From contig NZ_JANFPI010000002.1 of assembly GCF_026552795.1 (NCBI RefSeq), positions 1 through 64,000 of the forward strand: a stretch of DNA of 64,000 bases, written 5' to 3'. Positions 1 through 7,617 of this stretch are shown in pieces. Numbering within the stretch: position 1 is the stretch's first letter; each line of letters begins with the position of its first letter. A model generated the notes under the pieces. It was not told the origin of the DNA and made no database searches. It worked only from the letters and a program-made list of their open reading frames with translations. This stretch comes from Ectorhizobium quercum (GTDB lineage: Bacteria; Pseudomonadota; Alphaproteobacteria; Rhizobiales; Rhizobiaceae). The translations under genes and the position numbers were made by a program.

Positions 1-12
1 ACATGCGCAAAC

Positions 13-71
13 GGCAGCGTACCGGGCTCGGACACGGTCTCTTGCGACCAAGGGTGACACGGTACGCTGCC
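13..71 (-). terminator. possible stem-loop downstream of ilvH
   Basis: An 11-base inverted repeat (GGCAGCGTACC at 13-23, GGTACGCTGCC at 61-71) with a 37-base loop lies about 105 bases beyond the ilvH stop. On the minus strand it is followed by GTTTG, not a proper T run, so it may be a poor terminator or part of a dispersed repeat. The stretch at 111-145 also resembles one end of the repeat family seen at 61427-61558. Confidence 0.3.
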
Positions 72-175
72 AGCAACTCAAGCCTACCAAAATCAAGCCG
101 ATAAAACAGATAAGGGTGACGAAGGAGAGGATGTGTCGATAATGCATTGCGGCGCGGAGCCCCTTCCCGTCCGGA

Positions 176-748
176 TCACATGCCCTGCGAGCCGCGGTTC
201 ATGGCGGCAATCCCGGTGCGGCAGACCTCGATCAGCCCGAGTGGCTTCATGATCGAGACGAACTGGTCGACCTTGGCCGACTTGCCGGTAATCTCGAAAA
301 TGAAATGCTCGACGGACGCATCCACCACCTTCGCATTGAAGGCGTCGGCAAGGCGCAGCGTTTCCGCACGGGTCTCGCCTCCGCCGGCGACCTTCACCAG
401 TGCCACCTCGCGCTCGACGGGGCGCTCCTGACCGAGATCGCGGGCGCGGACGGAGAGGTCCACCACCCGGTGAACCGGTACGATGCGTTCGAGCTGGGCC
501 TTGATCTGCTCGAGGACCGTGGAGGTGCCGCGCGTCACGATGGTAATGCGCGACAGGTGCGACTCGTGCTCGGTTTCCGAAACGGTGAGGCTTTCGATGT
601 TGTAGCCGCGGCCCGAGAACAGGCCGATGACGCGGGCGAGCACGCCCGGCTCGTTATCGACGAGAACCGAGAGCGTGCGGGATTCGATGGCCTGCTTCTC
701 CTTGGCGATGAAGTAGGCGGAGCCGGTCGGCTGATGCTGTGCGTTCAT
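176..748 (-). CDS. ilvH: acetolactate synthase small (regulatory) subunit
   Basis: Regulatory subunit of acetohydroxyacid synthase, which makes acetolactate and acetohydroxybutyrate in branched-chain amino acid synthesis. The 190-residue protein has an N-terminal ACT domain (about residues 25-95, with LSVLVDNEPGVLARVIGLFS and GYNIESLTV) that in this family senses valine, then the C-terminal small-subunit domain (about 105-180, including VEHFIFEITGK). Length is normal. The start is the ATG of MNAQHQPT, preceded by GGAGAAACC; an in-frame upstream Met at 772 has no better ribosome site. It follows ilvI on the same strand with a 124-base gap filled by a palindromic repeat, so the two are very probably one operon controlled by the attenuator before ilvI. 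Confidence 0.97.
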   Translation of the reverse strand: MNAQHQPTGSAYFIAKEKQAIESRTLSVLVDNEPGVLARVIGLFSGRGYNIESLTVSETEHESHLSRITIVTRGTSTVLEQIKAQLERIVPVHRVVDLSVRARDLGQERPVEREVALVKVAGGGETRAETLRLADAFNAKVVDASVEHFIFEITGKSAKVDQFVSIMKPLGLIEVCRTGIAAMNRGSQGM

Positions 749-772
749 GATGGTTTCTCCACGTTCCGGCAT

Positions 773-876
773 AGAGCATTTCCGTTTGAAACGGCGTCAC
801 GGAAATGCTCTATCCTTTTGTTTTTACGCATTTCCTAACGGAAAACCGCTTCACACTTTTCCTGGAAATGCTCTAG
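773..876. repeat. dispersed intergenic palindromic repeat, family 1, copy 1
   Basis: A roughly 104-bp element fills the ilvI-ilvH spacer. It begins with a perfect 12-bp hairpin (GAGCATTTCCGT at 774-785, ACGGAAATGCTC at 799-810), continues through a TTGTTTTTACGCA segment, and ends with CTGGAAATGCTCTAG. A clearly related sequence lies at 30537-30645 after uvrD, and degenerate relatives lie near 27797 and 59592. The element's TAG end supplies the ilvI stop codon (873-875). Similar intergenic repeats are common in Rhizobiaceae. Because it is co-transcribed it would fold as RNA inside the ilvIH message. Confidence 0.8.
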
Positions 877-2651
877 ACGAGCTGGCGGCCCTTGGCGTCG
901 ATGGCGTTGGCGACGGCATCGTCCGTCGCCTCGTCCGGCAACAGCATGTCGTTATGGGCGCGGCCCGACGGGATCATCGGGAAGCAGTTGGCAAGGTTGG
1001 CGACGCGGCAATCGAAGATGACCGGGCGCTTCACGGCGATCATCTCGGCGATCGCGCCGTCGAGATCGCCCGGCTTCTCGCAGCGCAGGCCGACCGCGCC
1101 ATAGGCTTCCGCCAGCTTCACGAAGTCCGGCATGGCTTCCGTATAGGAGTTGGACAGGCGGTTGCCGTGCAGAAGCTGCTGCCACTGGCGCACCATGCCC
1201 ATGTACTGGTTGTTCAGGATGAAGATCTTGACCGGCGCGTTGTACTGCACCGCGCAGGACATCTCCTGAATGCACATCTGGATGGAGGCGTCGCCGGCAA
1301 TGTCGATGACGAGCGCGTCGGGATGGGCGATCTGCACGCCGATGGCGGCCGGAAAGCCATAGCCCATCGTGCCGAGCCCGCCCGAGGTCATCCAGCGGTT
1401 CGGCTGTTCGAAGCCGAAATACTGGGCCGCCCACATCTGATGCTGGCCGACTTCCGTGGTGATGTAGGTGTCGTGCCCCTTCGACGCCTCGTAGAGCCGC
1501 TGGATGGCATATTGCGGCATGATGACATCGTTGCTCATCGAATAGGCGAGAGAGTTGCGTGCCCGCCAGCGATCGATCGCCTGCCACCAGTCGGCAAGGC
1601 GGGCCTTGTCCGGCGCGGTCGGCCGCGCCTTCCACTGCCGCAACATTTCGGCCAGAACCCGATTGATATCGCCGACGACGGGCACGTCGACGCGAACCGT
1701 CTTGTTGATCGACGACGGGTCGATGTCGATATGGATTTTCTTCGAACCCGGCGAGAAGGCGTCGAGACGGCCGGTGATGCGGTCGTCGAACCGTGCGCCG
1801 ATACAGACCATGACGTCGCAATCGTGCATCGCCATGTTGGCCTCGTAGGAACCGTGCATGCCGAGCATGCCGAGCCAGGCCTCGCCGGAAGCGGGATAGG
1901 CGCCGAGGCCCATCAGGGTCGAGGTGATCGGAAAGCCGGTCAGCTCGACGAGTTCGCGCAGCAGCGTCGAGGCGTCCGGTCCGGAATTGACGACGCCGCC
2001 GCCGGTATAGAAGACCGGCCGGCGCGCATTCGCCATCAGCTCGACGGCCGCGGCGATTGCGCCGACATCGCCATCCATCTTCGGCTGGTAGCTGGTCTGG
2101 ATCGCATGCTTTTCCGGCGGAACGTAAGTGCCGGTGGCGAACTGGACGTCCTTCGGAATATCGACGACGACCGGCCCCGGACGCCCGGACTGCGCAATGC
2201 GGAAGGCCTCGTGGATGATGCGGGCCAGATCGTTGACGTCCTTGACCAGCCAGTTGTGCTTGGTGCATGGGCGCGTGATGCCCACGGTGTCACATTCCTG
2301 GAAGGCATCGGAACCGATGAGCGTCGTCGGAACCTGGCCGGAGATGCAGACGAGCGGGATAGAATCCATCAGCGCGTCCTGGAGCGGCGTGACGGCATTC
2401 GTCGCCCCCGGACCGGACGTCACCAGCATAACGCCGACCTTGCCCGTGGAGCGGGCGTAGCCTTCGGCGGCGTGGCCTGCACCCTGCTCGTGGCGCACGA
2501 GAATGTGCTGGATATCGTCCTGCTGGAAGATTTCGTCGTAGATCGGCAGCACGGCACCGCCCGGATAACCGAAAATATGCTCGACGCCGTTGTCTTTCAG
2601 CGCTTGCAGGACGATCTCCGCGCCCGTCATCTGGTTCTCTGTCGCTGTCAT
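873..2651 (-). CDS. ilvI: acetolactate synthase large (catalytic) subunit
   Basis: ThDP-dependent catalytic subunit of acetohydroxyacid synthase (EC 2.2.1.6). The 592 residues show the N-terminal ThDP pyrimidine-binding domain (FGYPGGAVLPIYDE, with the catalytic Glu after VRHEQGAGHAAEGYAR), the central domain (about 200-340), and the C-terminal ThDP pyrophosphate/Mg domain with the GDASIQMCIQEM motif followed by LNNQYMGMVRQWQ. Length is standard. Two starts are possible: Met 2651 (AAAGGA sits very close to it) or the internal Met of MTGAEIVLQ at 2630. It is preceded by a leader peptide and terminator, so transcription into ilvIH is probably controlled by attenuation. Symbols ilvB, ilvG and ilvI are used interchangeably in rhizobia. 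Confidence 0.97.
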   Translation of the reverse strand: MTATENQMTGAEIVLQALKDNGVEHIFGYPGGAVLPIYDEIFQQDDIQHILVRHEQGAGHAAEGYARSTGKVGVMLVTSGPGATNAVTPLQDALMDSIPLVCISGQVPTTLIGSDAFQECDTVGITRPCTKHNWLVKDVNDLARIIHEAFRIAQSGRPGPVVVDIPKDVQFATGTYVPPEKHAIQTSYQPKMDGDVGAIAAAVELMANARRPVFYTGGGVVNSGPDASTLLRELVELTGFPITSTLMGLGAYPASGEAWLGMLGMHGSYEANMAMHDCDVMVCIGARFDDRITGRLDAFSPGSKKIHIDIDPSSINKTVRVDVPVVGDINRVLAEMLRQWKARPTAPDKARLADWWQAIDRWRARNSLAYSMSNDVIMPQYAIQRLYEASKGHDTYITTEVGQHQMWAAQYFGFEQPNRWMTSGGLGTMGYGFPAAIGVQIAHPDALVIDIAGDASIQMCIQEMSCAVQYNAPVKIFILNNQYMGMVRQWQQLLHGNRLSNSYTEAMPDFVKLAEAYGAVGLRCEKPGDLDGAIAEMIAVKRPVIFDCRVANLANCFPMIPSGRAHNDMLLPDEATDDAVANAIDAKGRQLV

Positions 2652-2694
2652 TCCTTTGTCCGTCTCTTCTGCAAGGTTGGATCGTTGCGGGCAT

Positions 2695-2719
2695 AAAAAA
2701 AGGCCCCTGTGAGGAGCCT
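2695..2719 (-). terminator. ilvI leader terminator (attenuator)
   Basis: On the minus strand AGGCTCCT and AGGGGCCT (2719-2701) form an 8-bp stem with one T-G wobble and a 3-base loop, followed by seven T (2701-2695). It lies between the leader peptide stop (2752) and the ilvI start (2651), the position expected of an intrinsic terminator used in attenuation. There is no other gene upstream for it to terminate. Confidence 0.85.
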
Positions 2720-2725
2720 CGTCTA

Positions 2726-2773
2726 GCGCATGGGTGGCTATCGCCGGATGGTTACACCATCCTGCCCATGCGC
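2726..2773 (-). promoter_or_regulatory. alternative (1:2) hairpin of the ilv attenuator
   Basis: Two nested inverted repeats overlap the end of the leader reading frame: a 9-bp outer arm (GCGCATGGG at 2773-2765 with CCCATGCGC at 2734-2726) and a 7-bp inner arm (GGATGGT at 2762-2756 with ACCATCC at 2752-2746) around the TAA stop. A ribosome stalled at the Leu-Ile-Val-Val codons would mask the first arm. A short AGCC/GGCT pairing between this region and the terminator's first arm could be the antiterminator, but that is weak and inferred. Confidence 0.65.
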
Positions 2774-2808
2774 CGTCCCACTACGATAAGGTTTGCGAAT
2801 TTTTTCAT
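2752..2808 (-). CDS. ilv operon leader peptide (18 residues)
   Basis: A small frame on the minus strand encodes MKKFANLIVVGRRMGRMV and stops at 2754-2752. It carries four consecutive branched-chain codons, Leu-Ile-Val-Val, the hallmark of a leader peptide that senses charged tRNA for the operon's end products. It is followed by a competing hairpin and an intrinsic terminator and then by ilvI. A good promoter (TTGACG, 17 bases, TAACAA) places the transcription start at about 2809, essentially on the ATG, so the leader would be translated from a leaderless message. That arrangement is known for the rhizobial trpL leader; here it is inferred from spacing. Confidence 0.8.
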   Translation of the reverse strand: MKKFANLIVVGRRMGRMV

Positions 2809-2815
2809 GGCCGAT

Positions 2816-2844
2816 TTGTTAGACGCAAACACGACATTCGTCAA
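2816..2844 (-). promoter_or_regulatory. ilvIH promoter (-35/-10)
   Basis: Minus-strand TTGACG (2844-2839), a 17-base spacer and TAACAA (2821-2816) resemble a housekeeping sigma-70 promoter of alphaproteobacteria. The predicted start point is about 2809, at the leader peptide ATG. It faces away from the HerA-like gene, which starts at 3053. Confidence 0.6.
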
Positions 2845-3052
2845 CGCCCACAGCCTGAAAAAGAGGCGGCTGGCGGATAATTTGCCGCCGTTTTCGCCAG
2901 AAGGCGCACGCCTGCCTATACGAGTTATTAAATCCGCACGCATAGGATGGAGGCAACCGGCAGAAAAGGCGCGGGCGGCCCAACCTCCCCCGAAGCTCCG
3001 ATGCCGGCCTCCTGCGACGGAAAGCACCGATTTGTTCACGGACGAGCACAGC

Positions 3053-4957
3053 ATGCCTGAACCCGGCAACGACACGGAACGCCGCGGCGACAAGCCGGGA
3101 AACCGCCTGCTGGGGCGGGTCGTCTCGTGCAACGGCGCCCGGGCGACCATCGCCGCCGTGGCCGAAAACGGCGGCACGGACCTCACCGAACTGTGGTCCG
3201 TCGGCCGGCTGATCTCGATCAGCGTCGGCGAGAACCGGGTCGTCGCGCTGGCCTTTTCCATGCGCACCCGTTCCAGCGGCTGGACGGAAGCGGTCGACAA
3301 TCCCTTTGAGATCGAAGTGGAGATTCTGGGAGAAATCCGTCCGGGCGCGGACGGCCGCCCGGAATTCTCGACCGGCATTTCCCGCTACCCCTATCTCGGC
3401 GCCATCGCCCACCGCATCCGCGCGGCGGACCTGCGCTGCATCTACGACACGGGCAAGAACGAGAGCTGCGTGGTCGGGCATCTTTCGCAGGACGAGAGCA
3501 TCGCCGCCACGATCCATGTCCCTTCCATGCTGTCCAAGCATTTCGCGGTCGTCGGCTCCACCGGCGTCGGCAAATCGACCGCCGTCTCGCTGATCCTGCG
3601 CAAGGCGATCGAGACCGATCCGAAGCTGCGGGTGCTGATCCTCGATCCGCACAACGAATTCGCCGCCGCCTTCCCCGATCATGCGGTCGTCATCGACACC
3701 GACAATCTCGACCTGCCCTTCTGGCTCATGAAGCTCGAGGAATTCACCGAGGTCATCTTCCGCGGCCGGCCCGCTGTTCCCGAGGAAATCGAATTCCTGC
3801 GCGATGTGGTGGCCGAGGCCCGCAAAGCCTTCCGCGGCGAATCCAGCTTCATGCGGCGCGCGACGGAAAAGAGCGGCATCACCGCCGACACGCCCGTTCC
3901 CTACCGCATCGCCGACCTGCTCGCCCTCATCGACGACCGTATCGGCCGGCTGGAAGGCCGCAACGAAAAGCCGCATCTGCGTTCGCTGAAGGTGCGCATC
4001 CTGTCGGTCATCAACGACCCGCGCTACCATTTCATGTTTTCCAACAATACGATCAGCGACACGATCATGGAAACGGTCGCGCATATTTTCCGCATTCCGG
4101 GCAACGACAGGCCCATCTGCACGTTCCAGCTCTCCGGCATTCCCTCGGAGGTGGTCAACTCGGTGGCCTCCGTCCTGTGCCGCATGGCCTTCGAACTGGC
4201 CCTGTGGTCGAACGGCGCGGTCCATATGCTGGTCGTCTGCGAGGAAGCGCACCGCTACGTGCCGGCCGATCCCCATCTCGGTTTCTTCCCGACGCGTCAG
4301 GCCATCGCGCGAATCGCCAAGGAGGGGCGCAAATACGGCGTCTCGCTCGGCGTCATCACCCAGCGCCCGAACGAACTCGACCAGACCATCCTTTCGCAGT
4401 GCTCGACGCTGTTCGCCATGCGTCTGGCCAACGAGCACGATCAGGACATCATCCGCTCGGCCATTCCGAACTCGTCGATTTCGACGACGAGCTTCCTGTC
4501 CTCCATTGGCAACGGCGAGGCCATCGCCTTCGGCGAGGCCATCGCCATTCCCATGCGCATGCGTTTCGAGCGCGTGCAGGAAAACCGGCTGCCGAAGACG
4601 GCGAGCGCCGCCCGCAAGGTGGAGGAAACCGCCGATCAGGTCGATCTGCGCTCGGTCATCAGCCGCATGCGGGCCATGAACACCGAGCCGGACATCAGCG
4701 CCTTCAGGGCATCCTACGACAGCTACGCCGCCGAACGCGAAGCCGCCCTCGCCGCCAGCACGGGCCTCGATGCCTGGAATGGCGGACTCCACCGCGAATC
4801 CCTCGTCGTCCGGGAAGAGCCACACGATCCGCACCGCCAACCCGCACCGCCGCTCGACCCGTCGACGGATGCCGGTCCGTTCCGCCGCGACAATCGCCTG
4901 TCACTGCGGGAAAGTATCCTGAAAAAGCCCCTGAGCAGCCTGCGCGATCCCGACTAA
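3053..4957 (+). CDS. HerA-like ATPase (DUF87, helicase/translocase family)
   Basis: A 634-residue hexameric-translocase-type ATPase of the HerA/FtsK superfamily. An N-terminal beta-rich domain resembling the HAS barrel (about 15-100) precedes the DUF87 RecA-like domain with Walker A GSTGVGKST (near residue 170), LDPHNEF just after it, Walker B HMLVVCEEAHRYV (near 390) and the later GVITQRPNELDQTIL motif typical of HerA. The C-terminal 60 residues are basic and proline-rich and look disordered. The frame is open upstream to 2768, but the start at 3053 has GGACGAG in front, and the upstream part overlaps the ilv promoter and leader. No nurA-like partner is adjacent. Its role is probably in DNA processing; the exact function is unknown. 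Confidence 0.85.
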   Translation: MPEPGNDTERRGDKPGNRLLGRVVSCNGARATIAAVAENGGTDLTELWSVGRLISISVGENRVVALAFSMRTRSSGWTEAVDNPFEIEVEILGEIRPGADGRPEFSTGISRYPYLGAIAHRIRAADLRCIYDTGKNESCVVGHLSQDESIAATIHVPSMLSKHFAVVGSTGVGKSTAVSLILRKAIETDPKLRVLILDPHNEFAAAFPDHAVVIDTDNLDLPFWLMKLEEFTEVIFRGRPAVPEEIEFLRDVVAEARKAFRGESSFMRRATEKSGITADTPVPYRIADLLALIDDRIGRLEGRNEKPHLRSLKVRILSVINDPRYHFMFSNNTISDTIMETVAHIFRIPGNDRPICTFQLSGIPSEVVNSVASVLCRMAFELALWSNGAVHMLVVCEEAHRYVPADPHLGFFPTRQAIARIAKEGRKYGVSLGVITQRPNELDQTILSQCSTLFAMRLANEHDQDIIRSAIPNSSISTTSFLSSIGNGEAIAFGEAIAIPMRMRFERVQENRLPKTASAARKVEETADQVDLRSVISRMRAMNTEPDISAFRASYDSYAAEREAALAASTGLDAWNGGLHRESLVVREEPHDPHRQPAPPLDPSTDAGPFRRDNRLSLRESILKKPLSSLRDPD

Positions 4958-4964
4958 GGCGTCA

Positions 4965-5227
4965 GGGCCCGTACTCCATCAGAATGGGTGTTCTGCAAGC
5001 GGCATTTTGCGTCTGAGTAGGAGGGAAGGTGCAGGAAATGCCGATCATTTTCAAACCTTTCCGACGTCCGCAGGCGCAAAATGCCACTTGCCCAAAGGGT
5101 TGGCCGGGATGAGCCGCCTGATTGCAAACAATGCTCGACAAGGCCAAAAGCCTTGCCTTGCGCTTGTTTGCTTCCATCCAATCTCATCCCGGCCAACAGA
5201 ACACCCATTCTGATGGAGTGTGGGCCC
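4965..5227. repeat. 263-bp nested inverted-repeat element
   Basis: The space between the convergent HerA-like gene and miaA is one folded element. Outer arms: GGGCCC plus a perfect 23-bp match, 4973-4995 against 5197-5219, giving 31-bp arms with two mismatches. Inside are two further stems: CAAGCGGCATTTTGCG (4996-5011) with CGCAAAATGCCACTTG (5075-5090, one mismatch), and a perfect 14-bp TTGGCCGGGATGAG (5100-5113) with CTCATCCCGGCCAA (5183-5196). The second stem encloses GCAAACAA/TTGTTTGC (5124-5131, 5164-5171) and a small hairpin at 5140-5154. Together these make a three-way-junction cruciform. It may be a MITE or RIME-like repeat, or a structured RNA or bidirectional terminator. It has no convincing gene. 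Confidence 0.85.
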
Positions 5228-6129
5228 TAGGCGGGCGGCGTCAGGCGCTGCCAGCTTTCGTCCATCTGGTTGCGGAACCACGTCATCTGCCGCTTGGCAT
5301 ATTGCCGGGTGGCCGCCGCCCCGCGCTCCTCCACCTCGGAGCGGCTCATCGAACCGTCCAGCATGGCGGCGATCTCGCGCACGCCGATGGCCTTCATCAC
5401 CGGCAGGTCGTCCGCAAGCCCGAGCGCAAGCAGGGCCCGGACCTCCTCGACCGCCCCGTGATCGAGCATCAGCCCGAAACGCCGGCCGATCCGCTCATGG
5501 AGAACGCCGCGCTCCGGCAGGACCACGAATTTGGCCGCCCGGGCGGGATCGACCAGCACCGGCCCCGCCTTGCCCTGGAACGCGCGGATGGAGCGCCCCG
5601 TCGCCTCGATGACCTCGAGCGCGCGCACGATCCTCTGCCCGTCCGCCGGCTGGAGGTCTGCCGCCGTCTCCGCGTCGCGGCGGGCAAGTTCGGCGTGCAG
5701 CGCCTCCGCCCCCTCTTCCTTCAGCCGCAGCCGCACCTGGCAGCGGACCGCCTGGTCGATCTCCGGCATATCCGACAGGCCGCCCGTCAGCGCCTTGAAA
5801 TAGAGCCCGGTGCCGCCGACGAACACGGGCAGCCGGCCATCGGCCCGGAGGACGGCGAGCAGGGCACTGGCGTCGCGCAACCACTCGCCGGTCGAATAGG
5901 CGCGCGAGGCCGACACATGCCCGTAAAGACGGTGGGGAGCGGCCGCCTCGTCCTCCAGCGAAGGACGCGCCGTCAGAACCCGCAGCGTGTCGTAGACCTG
6001 CATGCTGTCGGCATTGATCACCACGCCGTTGTGGCGCCGCGCGAGATCGAGCGCCAAAGCGGACTTGCCGCTGGCCGTCGGCCCGGTTATCAGAACGGCA
6101 TCGATATCGTCGTCAAGGTTTATCGTCAT
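5227..6129 (-). CDS. miaA: tRNA dimethylallyltransferase
   Basis: Adds a dimethylallyl group to A37 of tRNAs reading UNN codons (EC 2.5.1.75). The 300-residue product has the P-loop LITGPTASGKSALAL near the N terminus, followed by NADSMQVYDTLRVLTARPS, the conserved substrate-binding segment, and later GGTGLYFKALTGGL and QYAKRQMTWFRNQ. The preferred start is the ATG at 6129-6127 (MTINLDDD); a TTG at 6156 would add nine residues, and neither has a strong ribosome site. The ATG overlaps the divergent serB ATG by two bases. The stop TAG abuts the outer arm of the nested-palindrome element. Confidence 0.95.
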   Translation of the reverse strand: MTINLDDDIDAVLITGPTASGKSALALDLARRHNGVVINADSMQVYDTLRVLTARPSLEDEAAAPHRLYGHVSASRAYSTGEWLRDASALLAVLRADGRLPVFVGGTGLYFKALTGGLSDMPEIDQAVRCQVRLRLKEEGAEALHAELARRDAETAADLQPADGQRIVRALEVIEATGRSIRAFQGKAGPVLVDPARAAKFVVLPERGVLHERIGRRFGLMLDHGAVEEVRALLALGLADDLPVMKAIGVREIAAMLDGSMSRSEVEERGAAATRQYAKRQMTWFRNQMDESWQRLTPPA

Positions 6130-7018
6130 GGGCCTAGTTGCCACGCTGATCGCCAATCCGTCAAATCCCGTTCTCGATACGGCCTTCGGCGAGAAGGCCG
6201 CCGAAACCGCCGGCTCGACATTGCTCTACTGGCTGGCCGACGGCGTCGCCTGCGACATTCCCTTGCCCGATTTCGGCGATGCCGACGGGACGGAAGCGGC
6301 GCTGCGCACGCTGATCGGCTCGAAACCCGTCGACCTCGTCATCCAGCAGGCGGAAACCCGCCGCAAGAAACTGCTGATCGCCGACATGGATTCCACCATG
6401 ATCGAGCAGGAATGTATAGACGAACTGGCCGCAGAAGCCGGCCTGAAGCAGCAGGTCTCCGAAATCACCGCCCGCGCCATGAACGGCGAAATCGCCTTCG
6501 AGCCCGCCCTGCGCGAGCGCGTGGCGCTGCTCAAGGGTCTTCCGGTCTCCGTCATCGGCGATGTCATCGAAAAGCGCATCACGCTCACCCCCGGTGGCCG
6601 CGAGCTGATCGCGACGATGAAGGCCCGCGGCCATTACACCGCCCTCGTGTCCGGCGGCTTCACTGCCTTCACCGACCGCGTCGCCCATCTTCTCGGCTTC
6701 CATGAAAACCGCGCCAATCTCCTGATCGAGGAAGACGGCCGGCTGGCCGGCACCGTCGCCGATCCGATCCTCGGGCGCGAAGCCAAGGTCGATGCGCTGA
6801 ACGATATCGCCGCGAAGCTCGGCATCTCGCCGGACGAGGCCATTGCCGTCGGAGACGGGGCCAACGACCTCGGCATGCTGCATCTTGCGGGTTCCGGCGT
6901 GGCGCTGCACGCCAAGCCCGCCGTCGCCGCCCAGGCGCGGATCCGCATCGATCACGGCGACCTCACCGCGCTTCTCTACATCCAGGGCTATCGCAAGTCG
7001 GATTTCGTTTCGGCATGA
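6128..7018 (+). CDS. serB: phosphoserine phosphatase
   Basis: HAD-family enzyme releasing serine from phosphoserine, the last step of serine synthesis (EC 3.1.3.3). The 296 residues have a poorly conserved N-terminal regulatory part (1-80) and the HAD core: motif I LLIADMDSTMIEQECIDELA with the nucleophile Asp in DMDST, motif II LVSGGFTAF, and motif III with VGDGANDLGML. The start ATG lies within CATG shared with the divergent miaA start. The last four bases overlap the GNAT gene start (ATGA), indicating co-translation. Confidence 0.95.
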   Translation: MGLVATLIANPSNPVLDTAFGEKAAETAGSTLLYWLADGVACDIPLPDFGDADGTEAALRTLIGSKPVDLVIQQAETRRKKLLIADMDSTMIEQECIDELAAEAGLKQQVSEITARAMNGEIAFEPALRERVALLKGLPVSVIGDVIEKRITLTPGGRELIATMKARGHYTALVSGGFTAFTDRVAHLLGFHENRANLLIEEDGRLAGTVADPILGREAKVDALNDIAAKLGISPDEAIAVGDGANDLGMLHLAGSGVALHAKPAVAAQARIRIDHGDLTALLYIQGYRKSDFVSA

Positions 7019-7617
7019 CGCAGGCCGTCGAACTCCTGCAAACGCAGCGTCTGCGGGTTCGAAACTGGCAGGACGGCGACCGCGCGCTCTTTCGCGAGAT
7101 CAACGCCGATCCGCAGGTCATGGAATTCTTCCCGCACCGGCGAACGGCGGACGAAGCCGACAGGCTGATGGACGAGGCCAACGCCGCCATCGCAGCCACC
7201 GGCTACGGCATCTACGCGCTGGAACGCAAGGACACGGCGGACCCCATCGGCTTCTGCGCGCTGATGCCGGTGAACTTGCCCGGCATTTTCCCCCACGAAG
7301 CCGTCGAAATCGGCTGGCGGCTGGCGACGCGCTTCTGGCGGCAGGGCTATGCGTCCGAGGCCGCCCGCGCCCTTCTCGACCACGCCTTCGACGTCCGGCG
7401 CCTCGACGCCGTGGTCTCCTTCGCGGTTGCGGCCAATCTCCGCTCCATCGCCGTCATGGAACGTCTCGGCCTCGTGCGCATTCCGGCGCTCGACTTCGAT
7501 CATCCGCGCGTTCCCGACACCCATCCGCACCTGAAACGCCACCTCGTCTTTGCCGTCACGCGGGATGCGTGGCATGCATCCCGCCAGACACAGCAGAAGA
7601 CGCTGCCTATTCCATGA
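7015..7617 (+). CDS. GNAT family N-acetyltransferase (RimJ/RimL type)
   Basis: A 200-residue acetyltransferase of the acetyltransf_3 kind: LQTQRLRVRNWQDGDRALF at the N terminus is the classic opening, followed by EIGWRLATRFWRQGYASEA, which holds the acetyl-CoA-binding segment, and VVSFAVAANLRSIAVMERLG. The substrate cannot be told from sequence. It overlaps serB by four bases and its 3' end overlaps the convergent degP-type gene by 11 bases, so the two coding ends share DNA on opposite strands. Confidence 0.9.
   Translation: MTQAVELLQTQRLRVRNWQDGDRALFREINADPQVMEFFPHRRTADEADRLMDEANAAIAATGYGIYALERKDTADPIGFCALMPVNLPGIFPHEAVEIGWRLATRFWRQGYASEAARALLDHAFDVRRLDAVVSFAVAANLRSIAVMERLGLVRIPALDFDHPRVPDTHPHLKRHLVFAVTRDAWHASRQTQQKTLPIP

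Noticed and set aside
747-2696. A 649-residue plus-strand frame across ilvI
   Set aside because: An antisense shadow of ilvI, with the same Arg/Gly/His-rich composition and no recognisable domains.
5007-5213. Short frames within the nested inverted-repeat element
   Set aside because: They come from palindromic sequence, occur on both strands and have no protein-like pattern.
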